Shown here one piece after another: positions 1 through 7,089 of a stretch of DNA of 64,000 nt. Below the pieces are notes generated by a model. That model did not search any database. It saw only the letters and a list, made by a program, of their open reading frames with translations, and had not been told where the DNA came from. This DNA is from VRUE01 sp963788975 (GTDB lineage Bacteria; Actinomycetota; Thermoleophilia; Solirubrobacterales; 70-9), in the NCBI GenBank assembly GCA_963788975.1, contig CAWBIJ010000004.1, positions 496,001-560,000 on the forward strand, written 5' to 3'. How positions within the stretch are numbered: the first letter of the stretch is position 1; every line of letters starts with the position of its first letter. The position numbers and the translations under genes are program-made.

Positions 1-983
1 CTCAACACCACCCGGCCCGGCCGCTCCGGCTTGACGAAGGAGAAGCGCAGGTTGCGCCGGTCGCGCGCCTCGGCGCTCACCCCCTCGCGCTTGACCCGCT
101 CGATCTGCTTCAGCTTCGACTGGGCTTGTTTGGCCTTGGTTGCCTTGTAGCGGAAGCGCTCGACGAAGCGCTCCATCCGCTCGATCTCTGCTTGCTGGCG
201 CTCGATCGCCTTGCCGCGGGCGATCTCACGAGCCGCCTGCTCCTTGCGCCATGCGTGCCAGGGTCCGGCGAAGAAGCGCCCCCGCTTCGCCTCCAGCTCC
301 AGCACCGAGGTGCCGACCGCCTCCAGGAACCAGCGGTCGTGGGCGACCAGGACGATCGCGGCGTCGAGCTCGCACAGGTGTCTCTCCAGCCACTCGAGCG
401 AGGGGATGTCGAGGTGGTTCGTCGGCTCGTCGAGCAGCAGCAGGTCGGGCCGGGTGGCGAGCGCCCGCGCCAGCGAGGCCCGGGTCAGCTCCCCGCCCGA
501 GAAAGTGCCAAGCGAGCGCTCGGCGTCCTCGGCGACGAAGCCGAGACCGGCAAGCACCCCGAGGACGCCGTCGCGCCAGCGGTAGCCGCCCCCCGCCTCG
601 AGCCGCTGCTGCGCGGCGGCGTAGGCGCGCATCGTCTCCTCAGCCGGGTCCTGCTGCGACATCTGCTCCTCCAGTCGCGCCAGCTCCGCCTCGGTCTCGA
701 GCATCTCGGCGCGCCCGGCGAAGACGTACTCGCCCAGCGAAACCGCCGACTCGCGGGGCGGGCGCTGATCGTGCAGGGCGACGCGGGCGCCCTTCTGGAC
801 GGAGAGAACCCCGGCGTCGGGTGGGCGCTCCCCGGAGAGCACTCGCAGCAGCGTCGACTTGCCGGCGCCGTTGCGGCCGGAGAGCGTCATCCGCTCACGC
901 GGCTCGAGCTTGAAGGAGACGCCGGCGAAGAGCAGCTCGCCGCCGGCGTAGACGTCGAGGCTGGTCGCGGTCGCGATTGCCAT
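1..983 (-). CDS. ABC-F family ATP-binding protein (partial, C-terminus outside window)
   Basis: Reading leftwards from an ATG at 983, the product is a soluble ABC ATPase without membrane segments. A Walker A motif (GRNGAGKST) lies near residues 36-44, a signature motif (SGGELTRASLARAL) near 160, and a Walker B motif running into DEPTNHLD near 180. A basic, helical linker follows (about 210-290), as in ABC-F proteins that act on the ribosome rather than in transport. The second ATPase half would be expected in the missing part; the visible order also fits a second cassette. The ORF is open at base 1, so length and C-terminus are unknown. Family assignment is firm; the specific role (translation factor or antibiotic protection) cannot be decided. 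Confidence 0.85.
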   Translation of the reverse strand, partial: MAIATATSLDVYAGGELLFAGVSFKLEPRERMTLSGRNGAGKSTLLRVLSGERPPDAGVLSVQKGARVALHDQRPPRESAVSLGEYVFAGRAEMLETEAELARLEEQMSQQDPAEETMRAYAAAQQRLEAGGGYRWRDGVLGVLAGLGFVAEDAERSLGTFSGGELTRASLARALATRPDLLLLDEPTNHLDIPSLEWLERHLCELDAAIVLVAHDRWFLEAVGTSVLELEAKRGRFFAGPWHAWRKEQAAREIARGKAIERQQAEIERMERFVERFRYKATKAKQAQSKLKQIERVKREGVSAEARDRRNLRFSFVKPERPGRVVL

Positions 984-1100
984 ATGCGTTGACACTAGGC
1001 GCCCCACGACCCGAGCGTAAGCTCCCACTCGTGGACGGCAAGGGCCTAAGCGAGATCCTCTCGGCCGCAGTCGCGGCGGCATAGCGGAACCAAGGTCGCG

Positions 1101-2027
1101 ATGGCGGGGCCGCTGCGACACTTCGGCGAGCTAGCGAAGGCGCGAGCGGCGCGGCGCTCCAGCGAACGCGACGACGGGCAGGCGTTGGGTGAGCTGGAGG
1201 CAAGACCGCTGTCCCTGCCGGCTGGCCTCGAGGTCGAATGGCTCGGCGTCTCCGGCTACCGGATCAGCTTCGAGGGCAAGACCCTGTTCGTCGATCCCTA
1301 CCTCTCCCGAGTCCCCTTCCGCGACCTCGTGCTGCGCCGCACCGCGCTACCCGACCCCGCCGCGCTGGAGCGCTTCGTCCACGCCCCCGGCGAGGTGGTC
1401 GGGGTGCTCGTCGGCCACACCCACTTCGATCACGCCGTCGACGCCCCGGCGATCGTGCGGCGCTTCGGGGGCAAGGCATACGGCTCGGATTCGCTGGTCG
1501 CGCTGATGGGACTGCACGGACTCGCCGAGCAGACGGTCGAGGTCGAGCCGTACCGCACCTACGAGCTGGGGCCGTTCGAGGTCGGCTTCATCCCCAGCGT
1601 CCACTCGAAACTGCTGCTCGGGCTAGCCGTGCCCTACGACGGCGACCTCACCTGCGAGCACCTCGACGGACTCTCGCCCAACGCCTACCGCTGCGGCCAG
1701 GTCTGGGGGATCTCGATAAAGGTCGCCGGGGTGCGCTTCTATCACCAGGGCAGCGCCAACCTCCTCGACGACGCGATCCGCGAGCAGGAGGTGGACGTGT
1801 TCCTGGCCGGCGTCGCCGGTCGCAACTTCACCCGCGATTACTGGCAGCGCATCCTCCCCCGCCTCGACCCCCGGGTCGTCGTCCCCACCCACTACGACAA
1901 CTTCTTCCGCCCGCTCGGACAACGGATGGAGTTCGTCTCCAACGTCCAGCTCGCAGCGCTGCCCGACGAGATCGGCGCAGTCAGCGCCGACGTCGAGTTG
2001 GCCGCCCTCCCCCGCGCCGACCGCTAG
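1101..2027 (+). CDS. Metallo-beta-lactamase-fold hydrolase (UlaG-like)
   Basis: The 308-residue product carries the metal-binding HTHFDH motif at residues 106-111. Before it are a beta-rich stretch with FVDPYLSR, typical of the UlaG/RomA-like branch, and after it conserved histidines (SVHSK, YHQGSAN, PTHYDN) that complete a binuclear zinc site. No signal peptide is seen, so it is probably cytoplasmic. The ATG at 1101 has a weak AAGG five bases upstream; a later start near residue 40 is possible because the first 35 residues are low-complexity and basic. It converges on the DUF1697 gene with a 4-bp overlap of stop codons. Substrate unknown. Confidence 0.85.
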   Translation: MAGPLRHFGELAKARAARRSSERDDGQALGELEARPLSLPAGLEVEWLGVSGYRISFEGKTLFVDPYLSRVPFRDLVLRRTALPDPAALERFVHAPGEVVGVLVGHTHFDHAVDAPAIVRRFGGKAYGSDSLVALMGLHGLAEQTVEVEPYRTYELGPFEVGFIPSVHSKLLLGLAVPYDGDLTCEHLDGLSPNAYRCGQVWGISIKVAGVRFYHQGSANLLDDAIREQEVDVFLAGVAGRNFTRDYWQRILPRLDPRVVVPTHYDNFFRPLGQRMEFVSNVQLAALPDEIGAVSADVELAALPRADR

Positions 2028-2566
2028 GCGAAGTGCTTGGCGGCGATCTGGTCGATCGTGCCCTTGGTTCGCATCGTCGAGAGACCGAGGGCGGTCCCGA
2101 TCGCCTTCAGGTCGAGCTCCGATTCCGAGATACCACCGCTGGGCAGCCAGAAGAGCTCGCGACCCCTGAGCGCGAGCCTGTCCTCGGCGGTGGCCAGCGA
2201 GAGCACCTGCTTGCGGACCGCCGCGCTCGGAGCCTTGGCCAGCAGCGAGACCTGGACCTTGCCCGTCGAGGCTTTGAGCTGCGCGGCGTCGAACGGCTCG
2301 TGCCTGGCAATCGCCTGCACTTGCGCCGCCGTGCGCAGGAACACCACCACCTCGTAGCCGAGCGAGGCCTCCAGCCCACCTTCCAGGCGGCGGGTGACTT
2401 TTCCCAGATCGTTCTCCCCCTCCGTGCCAAGGATGACGTTGCCGCTGGCACGGAAGATCGCGACGTCCACGAAGCCCATCCCCTCACAGGGGAGTCGCAG
2501 CGCGTCGTTTTTGACCCGCCGGTTGCTGATGTTGATCCCGCGCAGGAAAGCCGCATACCTGGGCAT
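2024..2566 (-). CDS. DUF1697 domain protein
   Basis: The 180-residue product opens with MPRYAAFLRGINISNRRVK and has the ASGNVILGTE stretch of DUF1697 proteins, which are small soluble proteins of unknown biochemical role, common in actinobacteria and firmicutes. Length is normal for the family. There is no signal peptide or membrane segment. It overlaps the end of the convergent MBL-fold gene by 4 bp and diverges from the peroxiredoxin gene across a 47-bp gap, which should hold both promoters. Function cannot be inferred from context. Confidence 0.8.
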   Translation of the reverse strand: MPRYAAFLRGINISNRRVKNDALRLPCEGMGFVDVAIFRASGNVILGTEGENDLGKVTRRLEGGLEASLGYEVVVFLRTAAQVQAIARHEPFDAAQLKASTGKVQVSLLAKAPSAAVRKQVLSLATAEDRLALRGRELFWLPSGGISESELDLKAIGTALGLSTMRTKGTIDQIAAKHFA

Positions 2567-2613
2567 CCACCCACCTTACGAGCCCGCCCGAAGCCTCCTG
2601 CGACGATTGGCCG

Positions 2614-3189
2614 GTGAGCGCCGGCTTCACCAGCCTCCCACCGGACCTGCCCGCCCCCATGGACGACGGCGCCGCCGACCACCTGCCCGGATCGGTGCTG
2701 CCTGAGGGACTGGTGCTCCCGTCCACGCAGGGCGGAAGCGCCAACCTGGCAGAACTTGCCAAGGAGCGGCTGGTCGCCTACGTATACCCGCGCACCGGAG
2801 TCCCCGGCGAGCCCCTCCCCCAGGGCTGGGACGAGATCCCGGGGGCACGCGGATGCACGCCGCAGAGCTGTGCCTTTCGCGACAGCCGAGAAGAGTTCGC
2901 GCGGCTCGGCGCCACGGTAGTCGGAATCAGCGCCCAGACCCCCGCCGAACAGCAGGAGTTCGCGCAGCGAGAGCAGATCCCGTTCCCGCTGCTCAGCGAC
3001 GCCGATCTGCTCCTGGCGACGGGGCTGCAGTTGCCCACCTTCACGGTGGAGGGGAGGACGCTCTACCGGCGCCTGACCCTGGTCGCCGAGGCCGGCGTCG
3101 TCGCCAAGGTCTTCTACCCGGTCTTTCCGCCCGACCGCAACGCCGCGGAGGTGCTCGCCTTCCTCACTTCGGCGCCACCGCCCCGCTAG
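2614..3189 (+). CDS. Peroxiredoxin (AhpC/TSA-BCP type)
   Basis: The 191-residue thioredoxin-fold protein would reduce hydroperoxides in the cytoplasm. The candidate peroxidatic cysteine is Cys81 in ARGCTPQSCAFRD, with Cys86 as a possible resolving partner (spacing C-x4-C). The usual PGCT lead-in is replaced by a longer loop (YPRTGVPGEPLP...GARGCT), so this is a divergent branch. A second conserved block (VVGISAQTPAEQQEF...PLLSD) is typical of BCP enzymes. The start is GTG at 2614. Its last 26 bases overlap the convergent uppP gene, an unusually long 3' overlap. Confidence 0.82.
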   Translation: MSAGFTSLPPDLPAPMDDGAADHLPGSVLPEGLVLPSTQGGSANLAELAKERLVAYVYPRTGVPGEPLPQGWDEIPGARGCTPQSCAFRDSREEFARLGATVVGISAQTPAEQQEFAQREQIPFPLLSDADLLLATGLQLPTFTVEGRTLYRRLTLVAEAGVVAKVFYPVFPPDRNAAEVLAFLTSAPPPR

Positions 3190-4000
3190 CGACCAGGGCC
3201 AGGACAAACGCCCCGAGAGCAACCCGGTAGATGATGAAGACCGAGTAGTTGTGCCGCGCGATGTAGCGCAGCAGCCAAGAGACGGCAGCGAAGGCGACAG
3301 CGAAGCTGACCAGCGTGGCGACGATGGTCGGCCCCCAGCCGACGCCACCGGAGATGTTGTTGAACTCGGTGACCGTCTGCAGGACCGCGGCGCCGCTCAG
3401 CGCCGGGATCGAGAGGAAGAACGAGAGTCGGGTCACAGCGACCCGATCGATCCCACGCAGCAGGCCGGCGGACATCGTCGCCCCCGCCCTCGAGACCCCA
3501 GGCACCAGGGCCAGGCACTGGACGACGCCGATGATCAGCGTGTCGCGCCAGGTGACGTCGGCCTCGTGCCGCTCCTGCGTGGCGCGGCTGTCGGCGAACC
3601 ACATCACGCCGCTCCATAGAATCAGCGCGCTGCCGACGAACCAGAGGCTGCGCAGCGTCGTCTCGATCTCGTCCTTGAAGGCGAGGCCGACGATCGCGAT
3701 CGGGAGTGAGCCGAGGATCACCGCCCAGCCAAAGCGGTAGTCGCCCGAGGAACGGTTCGCCGGCCTGACCAGCCCCCTCCCCCAGGCGGCAAGGATCCTG
3801 GCGATGTCGTGGCGGAGGAAGAGCAGGGTGGCGGCAACCGCGCCGACCTGGATGATCGCGGTGAAGGCGGTGACATCGGGGTCGTCGGTGGAGTAGCCGA
3901 GCAACCGCTCGAGGATGGTCAGGTGGCCGGTGCTCGAGATCGGCAGGAACTCGGTAAACCCCTCGACCGCGCCGAGGAGGATTGCTTCCCACCAGTCCAC
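3164..4000 (-). CDS. uppP: Undecaprenyl-diphosphatase UppP (BacA)
   Basis: This integral membrane enzyme dephosphorylates undecaprenyl diphosphate to regenerate the lipid carrier for peptidoglycan and other envelope polymers. At 278 residues it is of normal length. The N-terminal signature EGFTEFLPISSTGHL (about residues 13-27) and the second catalytic region PGVSRAGATMSAGLLRG are both intact. Several hydrophobic segments span the rest, ending in VALGAFVLALVASGAVAP. The gene overlaps the end of the peroxiredoxin gene by 26 bp on the opposite strand. It fits with the WecA-like transferase and LCP protein elsewhere in the window, which use the same carrier. Confidence 0.95.
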   Translation of the reverse strand: MDWWEAILLGAVEGFTEFLPISSTGHLTILERLLGYSTDDPDVTAFTAIIQVGAVAATLLFLRHDIARILAAWGRGLVRPANRSSGDYRFGWAVILGSLPIAIVGLAFKDEIETTLRSLWFVGSALILWSGVMWFADSRATQERHEADVTWRDTLIIGVVQCLALVPGVSRAGATMSAGLLRGIDRVAVTRLSFFLSIPALSGAAVLQTVTEFNNISGGVGWGPTIVATLVSFAVAFAAVSWLLRYIARHNYSVFIIYRVALGAFVLALVASGAVAPK

Positions 4001-4233
4001 GGGCGGCAGCCTATGCGGCGCGACGGACTGGCGAGCTCAGTGGCGGTCCGCTCTCGTGGTTCCCACATCCGACTGAGCATCGCGGTCGCTACGAAAGGCC
4101 AGGCGTCGACCTCTGCGGTCAGTTAGAAGACCTTACGGACAAGTTCTTGACGGCGTCGCCATCGGGAACGATGCTGGTCGCGCGTGACGCATGAACGTCA
4201 CATGACACATCGTAACCACTATGAGAGGAACCC

Positions 4234-4965
4234 ATGAACTACAGAAAGCAAGGACTCAGGGCCCTCGGCCTCTCGCTCCTGGCCGCGCTTGGCCTGATGG
4301 CCTTTGCGGCGGCCGGGGCTCAGGCATCGGGAGAATTTTTAATCGCCGAACCCACAAATCCCAATTGGTTAGAAGAAACGATTACAGGAAAATTGGAGAA
4401 CGCCTTAACAAGCAGCCTCTTGATCTTAAATCTGAACCATGAGTTAATCTGTCACGAAGCCACAGTTACGGGCAACATCAATTCACATGGCCATGGCCAT
4501 GTGGACTTCGAATTGGAAAACTGCTATGTGCAGGGGGTGAGTGGCGGTGTATTAGTCGGCGCCAAATGCTCATATTTCGATATAATAATCAAAACGTTAG
4601 CCTTAGTGATATTACATGAAGGCGGCACCAAATTAACACTGGATGGCTTGGGTGGAGCAGAACACAAACTAGGCAAAGGTACTCCTTATATCTTATTTAC
4701 TCCGTTAGACGGGTTAACGTTTGCAACCGTTGTGATTGGAGAATCAGAATGCGCAATGCCGGCAGAATCACGGCTAAAAGGCTGTTTTGTCGCCTCAATC
4801 CAGAAACCGTTTGAAGACGAGGTAGTCAAGTTAATCTCGAGTAAAGGGTTGTTAGAATTATTTGGATGTACAATTCTCTATGGAGCCAATCAAGCACATC
4901 TGAGTCTCGATGCGCTGTTCTCGTTGAGCGGCTCAGAGATAGGCAAGAAATGGGGAGCAGCTTGA
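4234..4965 (+). CDS. AT-rich secreted protein of unknown function
   Basis: The 243-residue product begins with a clear signal peptide (MNYRKQGL, then a hydrophobic run ending AAAGAQA, cleavage near residue 31). The mature part has several cysteines (ELICHE, ENCYVQG, GAKCSY, ESECAM, KGCF) and no domain I recognise; it resembles the variable secreted families I associate with Solirubrobacterales. The signal-peptide codons have the GC content of the chromosome. From about base 4335 the sequence drops to roughly 30-40% GC and uses many TTA leucine codons. RBS GAGAGG precedes the ATG by five bases. An imperfect operator-like repeat (GTGACG/CGTCAC) lies at 4184-4201. The mature part may be horizontally acquired or under unusual codon selection. 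Confidence 0.75.
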   Translation: MNYRKQGLRALGLSLLAALGLMAFAAAGAQASGEFLIAEPTNPNWLEETITGKLENALTSSLLILNLNHELICHEATVTGNINSHGHGHVDFELENCYVQGVSGGVLVGAKCSYFDIIIKTLALVILHEGGTKLTLDGLGGAEHKLGKGTPYILFTPLDGLTFATVVIGESECAMPAESRLKGCFVASIQKPFEDEVVKLISSKGLLELFGCTILYGANQAHLSLDALFSLSGSEIGKKWGAA

Positions 4966-5040
4966 GCAAGAGTGGCACCGAGTAACTGGCAAAGAGTAAC
5001 TGCGGTAGCGGCGCCAAGAGCTGCAACCATCGCCCCGCGA

Positions 5041-5068
5041 CCCGGGACCGCACCAAGACGGTCCCGGG
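5041..5068 (+). terminator. GC-rich hairpin downstream of the AT-rich gene
   Basis: A perfect 10-bp stem (CCCGGGACCG at 5041-5050 with its complement at 5059-5068) encloses an 8-base loop, 75 bases after the stop codon at 4965. No T-tract follows on either strand, so it may be a factor-assisted terminator or simply a stabilising hairpin. The rest of the 4966-5170 gap shows nothing else. Confidence 0.35.
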
Positions 5069-5170
5069 GGCTGCGGGGAGAGCCAGGGGAAGGGATCTCC
5101 GGAACCCGAGCGCCCTTCACCCCCCGATGGCCCTTCGAGCGCGTCGCCAGCGGGGGATCGGGATGATTCA

Positions 5171-5208
5171 CGAAATGCAGAAGTCCCCAGATGTGCCGGG
5201 GCTTCCGC
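5171..5208 (-). terminator. Possible ssrA terminator
   Basis: Just beyond the tmRNA 3' end, the minus strand can form an 11-bp stem (GCGGAAG-CCCC with GGGG-A-CTTCTGC, one bulge and one G-U pair) followed by ATTTCG. The T-tract is short, so confidence is limited. Confidence 0.45.
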
Positions 5209-5212
5209 AAAG

Positions 5213-5571
5213 TGGAGGTGGTGGGACTCGAACCCACGTCCCTGGTCGTAGTGCGATGGTCTCTACAGGCTTAGCCGGCGCTTGATTCTCGTCTCCCGGG
5301 GTCCGCGCCGGCGGGCACTGCGGGAGACAAAGCCCTCTGAAATGTCCCCTATCGGACGGGGCGATCCGCCTGGGTGAGCCCGCAATTTGAAGCCGGTGCC
5401 CCTCCCCGCGGGCGAGGGAGGACCGACTCTCATCGCTTAGCTTCTAACTAAGCAGCGAGGGCGAACTCATGGTCCGCACGTATTGGTTGGTGCCGGGGTT
5501 TAACGAGGCCTCCGGCAACCTCGGCCTGCAACCTGTCGCACGGATCGGCCAGGTCGAAGCCTGTCACCCCC
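5213..5571 (-). ncRNA. ssrA: tmRNA (transfer-messenger RNA)
   Basis: This 359-nt RNA rescues stalled ribosomes with SmpB, which is encoded 3 kb away. The ends form a tRNA-like acceptor stem: 5' GGGGGUG pairs with 3' CACCUCC, including the G3-U70 wobble that specifies alanylation. A T-arm (GUGGG-UUCGAGU-CCCAC) precedes it, and the discriminator is A. CCA is not encoded, because the next genomic bases read CUU, so it must be added by a nucleotidyltransferase. The 5' region has the standard GACAGGCUUCGACC. A reading frame for a degradation tag lies in the middle (see 5448-5477), followed by pseudoknot-forming GC-rich segments. Confidence 0.95.
5448..5477 (-). other. tmRNA tag-peptide reading frame
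   Basis: Within ssrA the resume codon GCG follows CAAUACGU and encodes ADHEFALAA before a TAG stop. The AUA four to six bases before the resume codon matches the E. coli determinant region. The C-terminal ALAA is the standard degron. The resume position is inferred; the reading frame is fixed by ALAA-stop. Confidence 0.85.
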
Positions 5572-5588
5572 GCGCTATGTCTCAGACG

Positions 5589-5619
5589 ATTGTACGGTGT
5601 CAGGGTGGCCGAACGGCAA
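5589..5619 (-). promoter_or_regulatory. Candidate ssrA promoter
   Basis: On the minus strand a TACAAT -10 box (5594-5589) lies 17 bases before the mature tmRNA 5' end, consistent with a precursor trimmed by RNase P. A TTGCCG -35-like box (5619-5614) is 19 bases upstream, longer than ideal. The promoter overlaps the first codons of the divergent reductase gene. Confidence 0.5.
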
Positions 5620-6975
5620 TTCGACGCGATCGTCCTGGGAGCCGGGCCCGCGGGCGAGGTCTGCGCTGGGAGACTCGCCGAGGATGGTCTAGAAGTGGCC
5701 CTGGTCGAGCCCCACCTGATTGGGGGAGAGTGCTCCTTCTATGCCTGCATGCCGTCGAAGGCGCTGCTGCGACCCGCCGACGTGCTGGCCGAGGCACAGC
5801 GGGTGCCCGGCGTCCCAACGGGAAACGGCGGTCTCGACGCGGAGGCGATCCTCGCCCGCCGCGACGAGGTGATCCACGAGCTCGATGACTCGGGGCAGCT
5901 GCCCTGGCTGGAAAAGCGCAGAATCGAGCTGTTGCGGGACGCGGGGCGGCTTGACGGTGAGCGGCGCGTCGCCGTCGGCGACGAGACCCTCACGGCCCGT
6001 CGCGCCATCGTCGTCGCCACCGGCAGCGGCGCCGCGATGCCACCCATAGAGGGGCTCGACTCGGTGCGCGCATGGAACAACCGTGACGCGACCACCTCGA
6101 AGCGCGTCCCCGCGAGCATGATCGTGCTCGGCGGTGGGCCGGTGGGGTCGGAGCTGGCCCAAGCCTGGTCATCGCTCGGCACCTCCGTCACCTTGGTCGA
6201 GGGCGAGGAGCAGCTGCTTCCCCGCGAGGAGCCGTTTGCCGGAGAAGAAGTGGCGGATGCCCTGCGCGACCAGCATGGGGTCGACGTCCGAACTGGTGTG
6301 CTCGCCCAGAAGGTCCGCTCCACCGAGGCCGGCGTCGCGGTCGAGCTCGGCGGCGACGAGGTGGAGGCCGAGGAGCTCCTCGTCGCGGTGGGACGCAAAC
6401 CGCGCACGCAAGCCATCGGCCTGGATTCGGCGGGAGTCGAGCCCGGCAAAGGCGGCTTCCTCGAGACCGACGACCGCCTGCGCGTCGGCGGTCGCGACTG
6501 GCTCTACGCGATCGGCGACGTCAATGGGCGAGCGCTCTTTACCCACATGGGTAAGTACCAAGCCTGGGTCGTCGCCGAGAACCTGCTTGGGCGGGCTGCC
6601 GAGGCGACCGCCGAAGGCATCGGGTCTCCTCGCGTCACCTTCACCGACCCTCAGGTGGCGGCGGTCGGCCAGACCCTTGCCCAGGCTGAAGAGACGGGAC
6701 TCGACGCCCGAGCCGTCGACATTCGCACCGACGGCACCGCCGGTGCCAGCTTTCAGGGCAAGGAGACCGGTGGTACCTCCCGCCTGGTGATCGACGAGGC
6801 CCGCAAGACGATCGTCGGCGCCACCTTCACCGGGTTCGAGACGGCAGACTTCCTCCACGCCGCAACGATCGCAATCGTCGCCGAAGTCCCCCTCCCCCAG
6901 CTACGCCACGCAGTCGCCGCGTACCCAACCCGCAGCGAGATCTGGCTGAAGCTCCTAGAAACGTACGGACTGTAA
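5605..6975 (+). CDS. FAD-dependent pyridine nucleotide-disulfide oxidoreductase (dihydrolipoyl-dehydrogenase-like)
   Basis: The 456-residue flavoprotein begins with an FAD-binding GAGPAG motif. Next comes a redox-active pair in GGECSFYACMPSK (C-x4-C, about residues 43 and 48), an NAD(P)-binding GGGPVGSE motif near 180, and the C-terminal dimerisation domain. In place of the usual HPT-x2-E catalytic dyad it reads AYPTRSE, so the active-site histidine is replaced by tyrosine. It therefore belongs to the dihydrolipoyl dehydrogenase/mercuric reductase superfamily, but the substrate is uncertain. I chose GTG at 5605; a TTG at 5590 would lie on the divergent ssrA -10 box. The stop directly abuts the hairpin element at 6976. 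Confidence 0.85.
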   Translation: MAERQFDAIVLGAGPAGEVCAGRLAEDGLEVALVEPHLIGGECSFYACMPSKALLRPADVLAEAQRVPGVPTGNGGLDAEAILARRDEVIHELDDSGQLPWLEKRRIELLRDAGRLDGERRVAVGDETLTARRAIVVATGSGAAMPPIEGLDSVRAWNNRDATTSKRVPASMIVLGGGPVGSELAQAWSSLGTSVTLVEGEEQLLPREEPFAGEEVADALRDQHGVDVRTGVLAQKVRSTEAGVAVELGGDEVEAEELLVAVGRKPRTQAIGLDSAGVEPGKGGFLETDDRLRVGGRDWLYAIGDVNGRALFTHMGKYQAWVVAENLLGRAAEATAEGIGSPRVTFTDPQVAAVGQTLAQAEETGLDARAVDIRTDGTAGASFQGKETGGTSRLVIDEARKTIVGATFTGFETADFLHAATIAIVAEVPLPQLRHAVAAYPTRSEIWLKLLETYGL

Positions 6976-7089
6976 AAGCCCAATCCCAGTAGGGGTGAAA
7001 CGTCTTGTACTTTTTCGGCCGTCCCCACCTCGGACGGCAAGATCCGCTGACCGAAAAAGTTAAGTGCAACCCCTGCTGGGATTGGGCTT
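6976..7089. repeat. Family-1 nested palindromic element, copy A
   Basis: A 21-bp outer stem (6976-6996 with 7069-7089; AAGCCCAATCCCAG then AGGGGT, one T-G pair at 6990/7075) encloses an asymmetric loop. Inside is a 10-bp inner stem ACTTTTTCGG (7009-7018 with 7051-7060) and a centre containing CTCGGACGGC. The inner part is shared with 21062-21160 and 26721-26830; the outer stem is unique to this locus. It occupies the whole gap between two convergent genes and contains the TAA stop of the minus-strand gene. It may act as a bidirectional terminator: the minus strand reads GGGCTTTT at its far end. Confidence 0.85.

Noticed and set aside
1238..2617. Long arginine/proline-rich open frame across the MBL and DUF1697 genes
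   Set aside because: Composition is that of a third-position GC shadow, with no conserved motif.
4234..4965. AT-rich segment as a prophage or integrated element
   Set aside because: Only one gene is affected, its signal peptide has host composition, and there are no integrase, attachment-site repeats or transposase.
5469..5888. Plus-strand open frame crossing ssrA and the reductase
   Set aside because: It overlaps tmRNA and is out of frame with the clearly conserved reductase.
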